From an uncultured Bacteroidales bacterium (GTDB taxonomy: Bacteria; Bacteroidota; Bacteroidia; Bacteroidales; Muribaculaceae), in NCBI GenBank assembly GCA_902777835.1, contig CACYVC010000025.1, positions 1 to 64,000 of the forward strand: a stretch of 64,000 nucleotides of DNA. The letters are read 5' to 3'. The translations under genes and the position numbers were made by a program. Numbering within the stretch: position 1 is the stretch's first letter; the number at the start of each line of letters is the position of its first letter. The notes under the pieces were generated by a model that was not told where the DNA came from, ran no database searches, and worked only from the letters and a program-made list of their open reading frames with translations. Shown here one piece after another: positions 41,807 to 49,618 of this stretch.

Positions 41807-42820
41807 TCAACCTTTCTTGCTGATAGCTTGATTGCAGGTGAGGAGGATGGTTTTGTAAACGTCATCGGGCGAGCAGCCGCGCGAGAGGTCATTTACAGGA
41901 GCACCAAGTCCTTGAAGCACTGGACCAACAGCAGTAGCGCCAGCAAGACGCTGAACGAGTTTGTAAGCAATATTTCCCACTTCGAGGTTAGGGAATACTA
42001 AGACGTTTGCTTTGCCTGCAATGTCACTGCCTGGAGCCTTAGATGCACCCACACTAGGCACAATGGCTGCATCGGCTTGAAGCTCACCGTCAATCTTCAT
42101 ATCAGGGTTCATTTCGCGGGCTAGACGTAGGGCCTCGGTAACTTTGTCAACTCTCTCATGGCTTGCACTGCCCTTAGTTGAGAAGCTTAACATAGCCACT
42201 TTGGGGTCGATGCCAGCGATGTCGCGAGCAGTCTTCTCAGTGAGAACTGCAGTTTGTGCAAGTTGACTTGCATCTGGATCGGGGATAACAGCACAATCGG
42301 CAAATACCATTGTTCCGTTCTCTCCGTAGGGGCTACCCTCGGGCAAGAGCATAATAAAAGCACCCGATACTGCACTCACGCCAGGTGCGGTCTTGAGCAC
42401 TTGGAAAGCAGCGCGCAGCACATTACCAGTAGTGTTCTCGGCACCAGCCACTTGAGCGTCGGCATCACCGTTCTTAATAAGAAGACATCCCAAGTAAAGA
42501 GGATCGGCAGCTGTAACACGTGCCTGCTCGATTGTCATACCTTTTTTCTTGCGCAGTTCTTGAAGCAGTTGAGCGTAAGGCTCAAGCTCGTCAGCATTAG
42601 CTGGATTGATGAATTGAGCTTTCTCAATGTTGTTGAATCCAAGTTCCTTGGCTTTAGCAACAATCTCATTCTTGTCGCCAATGAGGATGACTTTAGCTGC
42701 GCCTCGCTCAATCACCAGATTGGCGGCTTGCAGTGTACGTGGTTCAAAACTCTCGGGTAATACTAAGCGTTGCGGAGTTGCAATCGCTTTTTTCTCCAGA
42801 TCGATAAACAGTTGTTCCAT
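41807..42820 (-). CDS. pta: Phosphate acetyltransferase
   Basis: The 337-residue short-form Pta has the catalytic-domain signatures SGAFIMLLP, FADCAVIPDPDASQLAQTA, MLSFSTKGSA, GELQADAA and NVLVFPNLEVGNIAYKL. It converts acetyl-CoA and phosphate to acetyl phosphate. With ackA it links acetate (including that from citrate lyase) to acetyl-CoA and ATP. It has a good promoter directly upstream. Confidence 0.96.
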   Translation of the reverse strand: MEQLFIDLEKKAIATPQRLVLPESFEPRTLQAANLVIERGAAKVILIGDKNEIVAKAKELGFNNIEKAQFINPANADELEPYAQLLQELRKKKGMTIEQARVTAADPLYLGCLLIKNGDADAQVAGAENTTGNVLRAAFQVLKTAPGVSAVSGAFIMLLPEGSPYGENGTMVFADCAVIPDPDASQLAQTAVLTEKTARDIAGIDPKVAMLSFSTKGSASHERVDKVTEALRLAREMNPDMKIDGELQADAAIVPSVGASKAPGSDIAGKANVLVFPNLEVGNIAYKLVQRLAGATAVGPVLQGLGAPVNDLSRGCSPDDVYKTILLTCNQAISKKG

Positions 42821-42861
42821 TGTTTTGAGTTAATGTTTTCAAGTAGTTTTCTAATTTTCTG

Positions 42862-42892
42862 CAAAGGTACTGCATTATCTCATAACGACAAA
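42862..42892 (-). promoter_or_regulatory. Promoter of the pta-ackA operon
   Basis: Minus-strand TTTG (42889-42892), a 19-base spacer and TACCTTTG (42862-42869) match the Bacteroidota consensus. Confidence 0.8.
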
Positions 42893-43207
42893 ATAATAAC
42901 ACACTATTTTATGAACAACTTTTTTCAAATGCAACAACTGAAATATCAGTGGATATGTGCCAAAATTCAAATCCTATAATAAACAACTGAAATATCTGAT
43001 GATTCTGATTTTACAATATCTTGATTGACGGAATTGCTATTATTAGCAAATAATCAGATTTATCAGAAAAAAGCGATTAAGCTTGCTACATAGATTGCGC
43101 CGCCACAGTGAAGCCCATAGCCCAAACCATCAGCAGCAATATAACCCATATATGCCATATTTTAATCTGTTTTCTGCCATCCGCAAAGATAGGGGTTTTC
43201 TGTCATT
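42893..43207. other. Intergenic region with a short repeat and a small leader-like frame
   Basis: AACAACTGAAATATC occurs twice (42933-42947 and 42982-42996). On the minus strand around 43090-43180 is a short open frame whose end reads KIWHIWVILLLMVWAMGFTV, like a signal anchor, but with no usual start codon. In another frame a 31-codon ATG frame covers nearly the same bases. Neither is secure as a gene. Confidence 0.35.
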
Positions 43208-43936
43208 TTATCTTTTTATCTTTGCCACACTGAATGCAAAGCGTAGGATAAATGCCATTTGGGCGTCGATTCTTCCTGTGCTTTTTTTGAATTTTACTGG
43301 AGTGACTTGTGGCTTACTGTAGCAAAAAGAATCTTTCATGATGATACGAGATGAGAATTGTAAACCAACGTACCACTTGTGCCTGCTCCAGCTCCACCCA
43401 ACCATCGCATCAATGCCTAGGTTGTAATGGCAATTCACAAAATTGGTCTCGCCATAATCATAGATTTGCGGTTCAGGATCAATTTCATTGTTTTGCTCAT
43501 ATACATTATATCTCAGACTGCGTTTCTCAAACGACAAGCCAGCGCCAAACACCCATCGACGCTTATACCAGCGGTGCATCACGCCAGCGGTAATGTTATA
43601 TATCTTGAAATCATATATTGCTATGGGGTCTAACGAGCCAAAAGGATCAATATAATTGGCATGCATGCTCACGCCAACCGACCTGTTCGTCTTATACAGA
43701 TACTCGGCACCCACACCAAGATTTGTTAAAAAGAAAAACTGTTCATCAACATCATCCCACAAGCCAAATCTTGAATAAGCACCTCCAAATGGCTGATTTT
43801 CGATAAAAACGCGCACATTGCCTTTTTGCAAAGCGTCGTAGCCGTTGTTCTCCACTGCCACGTTATCGCTCTGCGCCTGCAGTATTGCAGGAAAAGCCGG
43901 CAGAATTAAAATAAATATGGAGAGAATCTTTTTCAT
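43208..43936 (-). CDS. Exported beta-barrel-like protein
   Basis: The 242-residue product has a signal peptide ending near ILQAQ. Alternating hydrophobic/aromatic strands (VGAEYLYKTNRSVGVSMHANY, IYNITAGVMHRWYKRRWVFG, WYVGLQFSSRII) follow, and look like an 8-10 strand outer membrane barrel. I do not recognise a named family. The ATG at 43936 is chosen over one two codons upstream. A second barrel gene lies 66 bases upstream on the same strand, so they may form an operon. Confidence 0.7.
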   Translation of the reverse strand: MKKILSIFILILPAFPAILQAQSDNVAVENNGYDALQKGNVRVFIENQPFGGAYSRFGLWDDVDEQFFFLTNLGVGAEYLYKTNRSVGVSMHANYIDPFGSLDPIAIYDFKIYNITAGVMHRWYKRRWVFGAGLSFEKRSLRYNVYEQNNEIDPEPQIYDYGETNFVNCHYNLGIDAMVGWSWSRHKWYVGLQFSSRIIMKDSFCYSKPQVTPVKFKKSTGRIDAQMAFILRFAFSVAKIKR

Positions 43937-44002
43937 TATCAAATGGTCACAAAGTTATCAATGAGAGTTCAGTCTCTTGGTAACACCATTTTAAAACATT
44001 TT

Positions 44003-44641
44003 CTATTTCAGCTTAAATTTATAGCCAAATGAAATCATGGCAGCGTAGCTGTTGATCTTGGCCTCTCCCAATTCAAGCCTAATGCCATTACCTTCTATGG
44101 AGGAGTTTTTCTTGAATAATGGGCACAAACCAAAGTAGACACTGGCGCCAACCACCACGTTGCGATATTCATAAGAAACGCCAATGGGTATCGACACATC
44201 AAAGGAGCGAGAAATTTTACTCGACTTCACACCAAGCGAAAAGTCAGTACCCCTAAAGTCGAACACTGAATTTACGACAAAAGTTGGTGCGACTCCTGCG
44301 CTTAAGGACAGTCCTCGCCACACATAGCATTTTACTGTTAAAGGGAAATAAACTCTATCGCTTTTGATGGTCATGTTCTCGGCGTTTTCTGATATTTTTG
44401 CCCCTCCAGTGCTATATAATGCTCCCAAGGCGACACTCCAGCGAGGATGGAACTGATATTCAGCCTCCAGGCCGCCATGATATCCGAATCTTGCCTCTGA
44501 ACCATCGGCATCATCACCCATGAAACTGGAAATACTGATGCCAGCAAAAGGCTTTAATGTCCATTGCTTAACATCATTTTGAGCACTTACAATAAATGCG
44601 ATCAGCATTGATATGCAAAAAACTGTTTTTCTTATTAGCAT
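44003..44641 (-). CDS. Outer membrane beta-barrel protein, porin-like
   Basis: The 212-residue product has a signal peptide ending near IVSAQ. About eight amphipathic strands follow (LKPFAGISISSFMG, HGGLEAEYQFHPRWSVALGALYS, VYFPLTVKCYVWRGLSLSAGVAP, IPIGVSYEYRNVVVGASVYFG), and the protein ends in a Bacteroidota-style strand (AAMISFGYKFKLK). This is the OmpW/PorT-like 'outer membrane beta-barrel' type. A structured leader candidate (44670-44845) precedes it. Confidence 0.8.
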   Translation of the reverse strand: MLIRKTVFCISMLIAFIVSAQNDVKQWTLKPFAGISISSFMGDDADGSEARFGYHGGLEAEYQFHPRWSVALGALYSTGGAKISENAENMTIKSDRVYFPLTVKCYVWRGLSLSAGVAPTFVVNSVFDFRGTDFSLGVKSSKISRSFDVSIPIGVSYEYRNVVVGASVYFGLCPLFKKNSSIEGNGIRLELGEAKINSYAAMISFGYKFKLK

Positions 44642-44669
44642 AATGTGTTTTTTAACGTATAAGTATAAT

Positions 44670-44845
44670 TTTCTTGTTTTATAAAAGAAAACGTGAGGCT
44701 TTTACCTGCTTTCAACTTAGAGGCATCGCCAAACGCCCAACTCGAAAAAACAGTCTACCTCACGCCATGATTTCTAAGTTTGGATAAGCATAAACGCATT
44801 CTTTATGTCAAAAAGCACTGTGTATAGCCTCTGCTATGTGCTTCA
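44670..44845 (-). ncRNA. Candidate structured RNA upstream of the porin-like gene
   Basis: On the minus strand a TAAATTTG -7 box (44852-44859, weak -33 CTTG) is followed by a transcript region. CGTGAGG and CCTCACG (44692-44698 and 44758-44764) close a 73-base structure, followed by a TTTTCTT..AAGAAAA hairpin. There is no coding frame. It could be a small RNA or a leader of the gene at 44003-44641. It has a tRNA-like outer stem but no T-loop or anticodon arm. Confidence 0.3.
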
Positions 44846-44885
44846 ATGTTGCAAATTTAGATTGTTTTTAATTCAAAAGCAAGAA

Positions 44886-45212
44886 AAATACAAAAATTAT
44901 GAATAAATTTAAGCCAACCGCTGCAGTTTATAATCTTAAAAAGCCGCACTTATCGGTGTAGAAAAGCTGACTTAAGTTAGATTATTTATTTGTTTCTACG
45001 TCAGTCCGAGGATAATTCTTTAGTTTCTTATGGTAGCAATGAGCTGCACTCACCAATGTCAAAACAAGTTTGGACTTCATTCACCTTGTACCTTGTTGTG
45101 CCGCTGATTTCAGTTTGCACCATTGGTCTTGAGGTAATGGTGGATGGTTTAGCTCCTTAACTCCTCAAACTCCGTAGATAATAAATTGTGTAGGTTATTT
45201 GGTCAGTTACTC
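44886..45212. other. Intergenic region with a short echo of the kinase gene
   Basis: I see no gene or terminator. A 15-base segment at 44949-44963 (CTTATCGGTGTAGAA) is identical to 45327-45341 inside the kinase gene; both encode FYTDK on the minus strand. The rest looks like spacer DNA. Confidence 0.4.
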
Positions 45213-45851
45213 TTATTGCTTGGCGAGTCTTGTTTTGACATAGTCGACGATGAGCTTGGCTGTGCCCTCAGGGCCTAGTTTAGAGCAGTCGATAGAGAGG
45301 TCATAGCTTTCGCTCATTCCCCAGTGCTTATCGGTGTAGAAGTCGTAGTAGTTTGCACGCAGTTTATTTTGCTTTATAGCCATGTCTTTGGCTTCTTTTT
45401 TTGTCTTGCAGTCGCCGCGCTTGATAATTCTCTTGATGCGGTCTTCGAGCGAAGAGTGCAAGAAGATGCTGATGACGTTAGTCTCGTTGCGCAGGATGTA
45501 GTCAGCGCTGCGTCCCACAATCAGGCATGGTCCTTTGCGTGCAAGGTCAATCATTACCTGGCTCTGTGCATGATACACACTGTCTTCTTTCACTGGTTGG
45601 TCACCAGCAAAGAGAGCGCCGCTATAATATCCTATATTAAATGACCAAAGAGAAGAAAACAGTTTAGGAGTGCGTTCGTCGGAAGCCTCAAAAATGTGAG
45701 GTTCTACACCGCTTGATTTCGCCGCCTCAAGCAGCAGCCTCTTATCATAATACTCGATGCCCAGCATTTTGGCCACCATTTGACCTATATCTCTCGCTCC
45801 GCACCCAAATTGGCGTCCGAGAGTAACTACGTAATTATTTTTTGTTTCCAT
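45213..45851 (-). CDS. Cytidylate kinase-like protein
   Basis: The 212-residue protein starts METKNNYVVTLGRQFGCGARDIG, the P-loop-like opening of the cytidylate kinase-like (Cytidylate_kin2) family. KGPCLIVGRSADYIL, a lid-like DRIKRIIKRGD segment, and YYDFYTDKHWG near 165 follow. Substrate is unknown; these proteins differ from Cmk. The leader upstream (45852-45895) has AACGA-like repeats, as before nhaD. Confidence 0.87.
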   Translation of the reverse strand: METKNNYVVTLGRQFGCGARDIGQMVAKMLGIEYYDKRLLLEAAKSSGVEPHIFEASDERTPKLFSSLWSFNIGYYSGALFAGDQPVKEDSVYHAQSQVMIDLARKGPCLIVGRSADYILRNETNVISIFLHSSLEDRIKRIIKRGDCKTKKEAKDMAIKQNKLRANYYDFYTDKHWGMSESYDLSIDCSKLGPEGTAKLIVDYVKTRLAKQ

Positions 45852-45974
45852 AATTCAAGAATTTTCGTTATTCGTTTTTCGTTTATTGTTTTTCGAAGAT
45901 AGTGATGAGAGTTCAGGCACTGCAATCTCTAAACAATAACCTTGCATGAAGCACACTAAACTCTCAACTGCGAA

Positions 45975-46619
45975 CTACTCAAAGAGTTCAACATCAAGCT
46001 TAAAAGCGTCATCATCATCGACTTCTTTGTCATTGTTAGTTACAATTACATCTTTTTGCCCAGTTAAGTTTTCACCATTAATGATATATTCACGCACTAG
46101 AAGCTTTTTATCATATTCGTTATAAAACGCATCAAGAGACGACGGCAAATAGGTAACAATGTTGTCGGTTAATACAAATAGTCTTTGGAAGAGTACAGTG
46201 TCGCCTGTTTTTTTGAAAAATATTTTAAGCAACTCTGCATTGTCTTCGTTTTGTATCATGACGAAGTGCTTTCTGTCAACTACGAAATCACCAAAGTATG
46301 ATATGGAGTCATTATCAAGTATATCTTCGGCTTTGACAGTTATCTTGATCCCTTTTCCTGAGCCAGTGAGAAGCATCGTGAAAACCCTGTTGCCATGATC
46401 GTCTGTTTGAAACTTATTTAATGTGTCTTTTAGCATTTTGGGGAAAAGATAATCATCCTTAACAGCCTTAACACATTTCATCTTTTTCTCTACAGATTTT
46501 TTCGGCAGTTCAAAAGTGCTGTCGGAGTATTGTTTCACTAGCGAGACAGTGATTTTATCACCAGCGTCAACTGCTATAACTGTCAAGAGCATTAAATATA
46601 TCAAGAATATTCTCTTCAT
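45975..46619 (-). CDS. Exported protein of unknown function
   Basis: The 214-residue product has a signal peptide ending near AVDAGD. It is hydrophilic and beta-rich, with lysine/aspartate-rich stretches and an acidic C-terminus (DKEVDDDDAFKLDVELFE). I recognise no domain and see no cysteine pairs other than a single Cys near 50. It lies alone between the kinase gene and the divergent tandem promoter repeat. Confidence 0.65.
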   Translation of the reverse strand: MKRIFLIYLMLLTVIAVDAGDKITVSLVKQYSDSTFELPKKSVEKKMKCVKAVKDDYLFPKMLKDTLNKFQTDDHGNRVFTMLLTGSGKGIKITVKAEDILDNDSISYFGDFVVDRKHFVMIQNEDNAELLKIFFKKTGDTVLFQRLFVLTDNIVTYLPSSLDAFYNEYDKKLLVREYIINGENLTGQKDVIVTNNDKEVDDDDAFKLDVELFE

Positions 46620-46766
46620 AACAAAATAGGTTTTATTCAGGGTGCTAAATTAGTATTTTAGTTTTGAAAATCGATGTGCAATGATATTAAAAAATGTTGT
46701 AAAATGAGTAAAAGCCGATAAATACTTAATAAATCTTGTATATATCAGTAGTTATTTGCAATTTTT

Positions 46767-46848
46767 GATAAATTAGGCTGCACCTCTGAAATAAAAATGA
46801 AAATCTTTGTTTTTCATTTTGTACTTCACTCGGTTTGCACTAATTGTG
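46767..46848 (+). repeat. Dispersed promoter-bearing repeat, copy 2
   Basis: The 82-base unit starts GATAAATTAGGCTGCACCTC, contains AAAAATGAAAATC..TTTTTCATTTTG, and ends GCACTAATTGTG. It differs from the next copy by a few bases, including the -7 box (TAATTGTG instead of TAATTTTG), which may weaken it. Confidence 0.85.
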
Positions 46849-46930
46849 GATAAATTAGGCTGCACCTCGGAAACAAAAATGAAAATCTTTGTTTTTCATT
46901 TTGTACTTCACTCGGTTTGCACTAATTTTG
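46849..46930 (+). repeat. Dispersed promoter-bearing repeat, copy 3
   Basis: This direct tandem copy of 46767-46848 (82-base period) ends in a full TAATTTTG -7 box. Copy 1 is at 6742-6825 on the other strand. Confidence 0.85.
46900..46930 (+). promoter_or_regulatory. Promoter of the BspA-like gene within the repeat
   Basis: TTTG (46900-46903), a 19-base spacer and TAATTTTG (46923-46930) match the consensus. Because it is inside the repeat, the open frame running through it is not coding and the gene starts at 46952. Confidence 0.75.
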
Positions 46931-46951
46931 TGGCATAAAACTACACTAGCT

Positions 46952-48778
46952 ATGAAGAATAATCGATTATTATTGTTTTTAATGCTTTTCTTTTGCAGTG
47001 TGGCATTTTGTTCTTACAACAGTGCCCAAGGTTATGAACCAGATCATTATCGCTCATTTTTGCGTGGTGATGTTCTTGAAATAGACTTGCGAGAGGCCGG
47101 TTCGCTTGACAAGTACCTTAATTCCGATGATCAGAAACGAGTGCGTTGCATCAGGCTCAGCGGAGTTATGAATGGAGATGACGCCAAGTTTATAAGGAGA
47201 ATTTGCGAGCGTTCCAATGCTTATGACGAGGACAACAGAAGTGTTGATAACTATCTTGACTTGGAACTAGATCGAGTGAGGATAGTTGGCGGCGGTTCCT
47301 ACTCCAACCGCAGTGAGCACGATGCCATCTCAAAGGGGATGTTCAGGAATTGTGGTTGTCTTCGCTATGTGTCTTTACCTCGAGATATACGCCTGATAGA
47401 TAATGACGCATTTTACCACTGCTCAAAACTTGAAGAGGTGAGATTCCCTGGTCGCTCTTATGTGCGCTCAATAGGCAACGAGGCATTCAAGGGATGCTAT
47501 AAACTGTCACGCATCAATCTTCCTGACGGGCTGGAATCGCTTGGCGATGAGTGCTTCTCTGGCTGCAATAACTTGCGCCGCATCGACTTGCCGTCAACAT
47601 TACGCTCAATAGGCAAGGAGGCTTTCTGCGATGTCCCTCTTACTAGCATAAAGTTGCCCTACAATCTCACATATATGGGAAGCAAAGCCCTTAAAGGCAC
47701 AAATATTACTTCGCTCTATTTGCCTGCCGATTTGGAGGTTGAGGACGGTGTTTTTGGCACTATGCCAAAATTGCGCGAGTTTCAGGTAGAGAGAGGAAAC
47801 CGTTACTTTACAGTAGAAGATGGTGTGCTGTACGATATTGAAGGCACCACACTTTTGTATTATCCGAATGCCAAAACTGGTGCCTTCTCGGTGCCAAGTG
47901 GGGTGATAACATTGCAAAATGGCGCATTTTCAGGGTGTAGTTCGCTCAGTTCGGTCTCTTTTCCTAATTCGTTGGAAACAATTGGTAGATACGCTTTTGC
48001 TAGCTGCACTTCACTGCGCAATGTTGAGATACCCGAGAATGTCACCTCTATAGGGGGATGCGCTTTCATGGACTGCTCCAACATGACCACTGCCACAGTT
48101 GATGCATCAGTCAAAGTGCTGTCGGCCCAAGTGTTTGATGGTTGCAGCTCATTGCGGTCGGTTGTTTTGCCGTCAGGTCTTGAAAAAATAGGCGAGGGAG
48201 CTTTTGAGAACTGCAAATCGTTGCAGAATGTGGAATTTGGGAATTCTCTCACTGTTATCCTGAAGGAAGCGTTTAAGAAATCTGGTCTTGTTCAACTTGA
48301 ATTGCCCGACGATGTTACAACAATAGGAGAGAACGCCTTCCGCGACTGCAAGAACCTGACTTCTATCACCCTTCCTAATAGCCTGAAAGTTGTTGAGAAG
48401 GAGCTCTTCCGTGGGTGCGAGAAACTAGTTAATGTGTCTTTGCCGTCAGAACTCACCACGATAGGTGAGAACGCATTTCGTGACTGTAAGCTACTACCAA
48501 GTGTGGAACTCCCTGAAGGCTTGACTTCTATAGATAATAACGCATTTCGTGGCACTTCACTTAGCATACTTACTCTTCCTGCAAGCATCCAGATTATAGG
48601 CGAGAAGATAGTTGAGAAATGCAAGATGCAGAGAATTACTTGCCTTGCTGTTAATCCTCCTGTGCTAAAGAAGATTAGTGAGAAGAAAACCACTCTTTAT
48701 GTGCCTTCTTCATCGGTTGAGGTTTATAAGCAAGCCAAGCCGTGGAAAGACTTTAAGAATATTTTGCCAATCGAATAA
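46952..48778 (+). CDS. BspA-like leucine-rich repeat protein, exported
   Basis: The 608-residue protein has a signal peptide ending near SYNSAQ. A variable N-terminal region (about 30-125) follows, then about 18 LRR_5 repeats (IGxxAFxxCxxLxxVxLPxxL). It closes with the LYVPSSSVEVYKQAKPWKDF segment typical of BspA. These surface or secreted proteins bind host proteins such as fibronectin or act in co-aggregation in other species. It lacks the dockerin tail seen on the LRR protein at 11896-13044. The gene has two repeat-borne promoters in tandem. Confidence 0.87.
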   Translation: MKNNRLLLFLMLFFCSVAFCSYNSAQGYEPDHYRSFLRGDVLEIDLREAGSLDKYLNSDDQKRVRCIRLSGVMNGDDAKFIRRICERSNAYDEDNRSVDNYLDLELDRVRIVGGGSYSNRSEHDAISKGMFRNCGCLRYVSLPRDIRLIDNDAFYHCSKLEEVRFPGRSYVRSIGNEAFKGCYKLSRINLPDGLESLGDECFSGCNNLRRIDLPSTLRSIGKEAFCDVPLTSIKLPYNLTYMGSKALKGTNITSLYLPADLEVEDGVFGTMPKLREFQVERGNRYFTVEDGVLYDIEGTTLLYYPNAKTGAFSVPSGVITLQNGAFSGCSSLSSVSFPNSLETIGRYAFASCTSLRNVEIPENVTSIGGCAFMDCSNMTTATVDASVKVLSAQVFDGCSSLRSVVLPSGLEKIGEGAFENCKSLQNVEFGNSLTVILKEAFKKSGLVQLELPDDVTTIGENAFRDCKNLTSITLPNSLKVVEKELFRGCEKLVNVSLPSELTTIGENAFRDCKLLPSVELPEGLTSIDNNAFRGTSLSILTLPASIQIIGEKIVEKCKMQRITCLAVNPPVLKKISEKKTTLYVPSSSVEVYKQAKPWKDFKNILPIE

Positions 48779-48789
48779 TACAATCTATT

Positions 48790-49542
48790 ATGTTTAAAAA
48801 CACTCTATCATTATTATTAGTTATGTTGACCTGTTTATCATGTAACTCAAAAAAAACTGAGCAAATAAATGTGGGTGACAATGACGTGTTTACCACCAAA
48901 TCGGGGAAGGAAGTGTCGTTCATTTTTATTAAACATGCTAGTTTTGTTATTAACTATGACAATTTGTCAATTCAAATTGACCCAGTAAGCAAGATGGAGC
49001 CAGCCACTGATTACTCAACATTTCCAAAGGCCGATTTCATTTTTGTAACGCATGAGCATTTTGACCATTTTGACAAAGATGCAATTGCTGCTTTGACAGG
49101 AGAGAAGACACAAGTTGTCCTTAATAAAAATTGCGCAGAGATGCTTGGTAACGGCACTGCTATGAGCAACGGAGAGACGTTAAAATTGCGTGACGATATC
49201 ACTGTGGAGGCAGTGCCTGCCTATAATACAACTCCCGACCGTCAAAAGTTCCATCCCAAAGGACGTGACAATGGCTATGTGATAACCCTTGACGGTCTAA
49301 GGATCTACATCGCTGGTGACACCGAAGATATCCCTGAGATGGAACAACTCAAAGACATTGATATCGCTTTCTTGCCCTGCAACCAGCCTTACACAATGAC
49401 CCCAGAGCAGCTCGCACATGCTGCAACTATGTTTAAACCTCAAGTTGTTTATCCCTATCATTTCAGCGACACTCCGGTTGATAAAATGAAAAAAGTACTC
49501 GAAGGAGCAAAGGTTAAAGCTGTTATCCGCAATATGCAGTAG
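48790..49542 (+). CDS. MBL-fold metal-dependent hydrolase, lipoprotein
   Basis: The 250-residue product has a lipoprotein signal (TCLSCN). The beta-lactamase fold shows the metal-binding THEHFDHFD near 88-96, a later Asp in IYIAGDTED and a His in VYPYHFSD. The closest common type is the UlaG-like branch of exported MBL hydrolases. Substrate is unknown. It starts 11 bases after the LRR gene, suggesting co-transcription. Confidence 0.85.
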   Translation: MFKNTLSLLLVMLTCLSCNSKKTEQINVGDNDVFTTKSGKEVSFIFIKHASFVINYDNLSIQIDPVSKMEPATDYSTFPKADFIFVTHEHFDHFDKDAIAALTGEKTQVVLNKNCAEMLGNGTAMSNGETLKLRDDITVEAVPAYNTTPDRQKFHPKGRDNGYVITLDGLRIYIAGDTEDIPEMEQLKDIDIAFLPCNQPYTMTPEQLAHAATMFKPQVVYPYHFSDTPVDKMKKVLEGAKVKAVIRNMQ

Positions 49543-49559
49543 GAATTAAGTATAAAATT

Positions 49560-49604
49560 ATTAAAGCCATAGCTGATGTTATTCTGCTATGGCTTTAATT
49601 TTTT
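49560..49604. terminator. Bidirectional terminator between the MBL gene and nqrF
   Basis: ATTAAAGCCATAGC and GCTATGGCTTTAAT form a perfect stem flanked by T runs. Confidence 0.85.
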
Positions 49605-49618
49605 GGGGCTCTTAAAAA

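Noticed and set aside
44692..44764. Structure with 7-bp outer stem as a tRNA
   Set aside because: The T-loop TTCGA and an anticodon arm are not at the expected positions on either strand.
46889..46951. Longer N-terminus for the BspA-like protein
   Set aside because: These codons lie inside the promoter repeat and would be upstream of or at the transcription start. The signal peptide begins at 46952.
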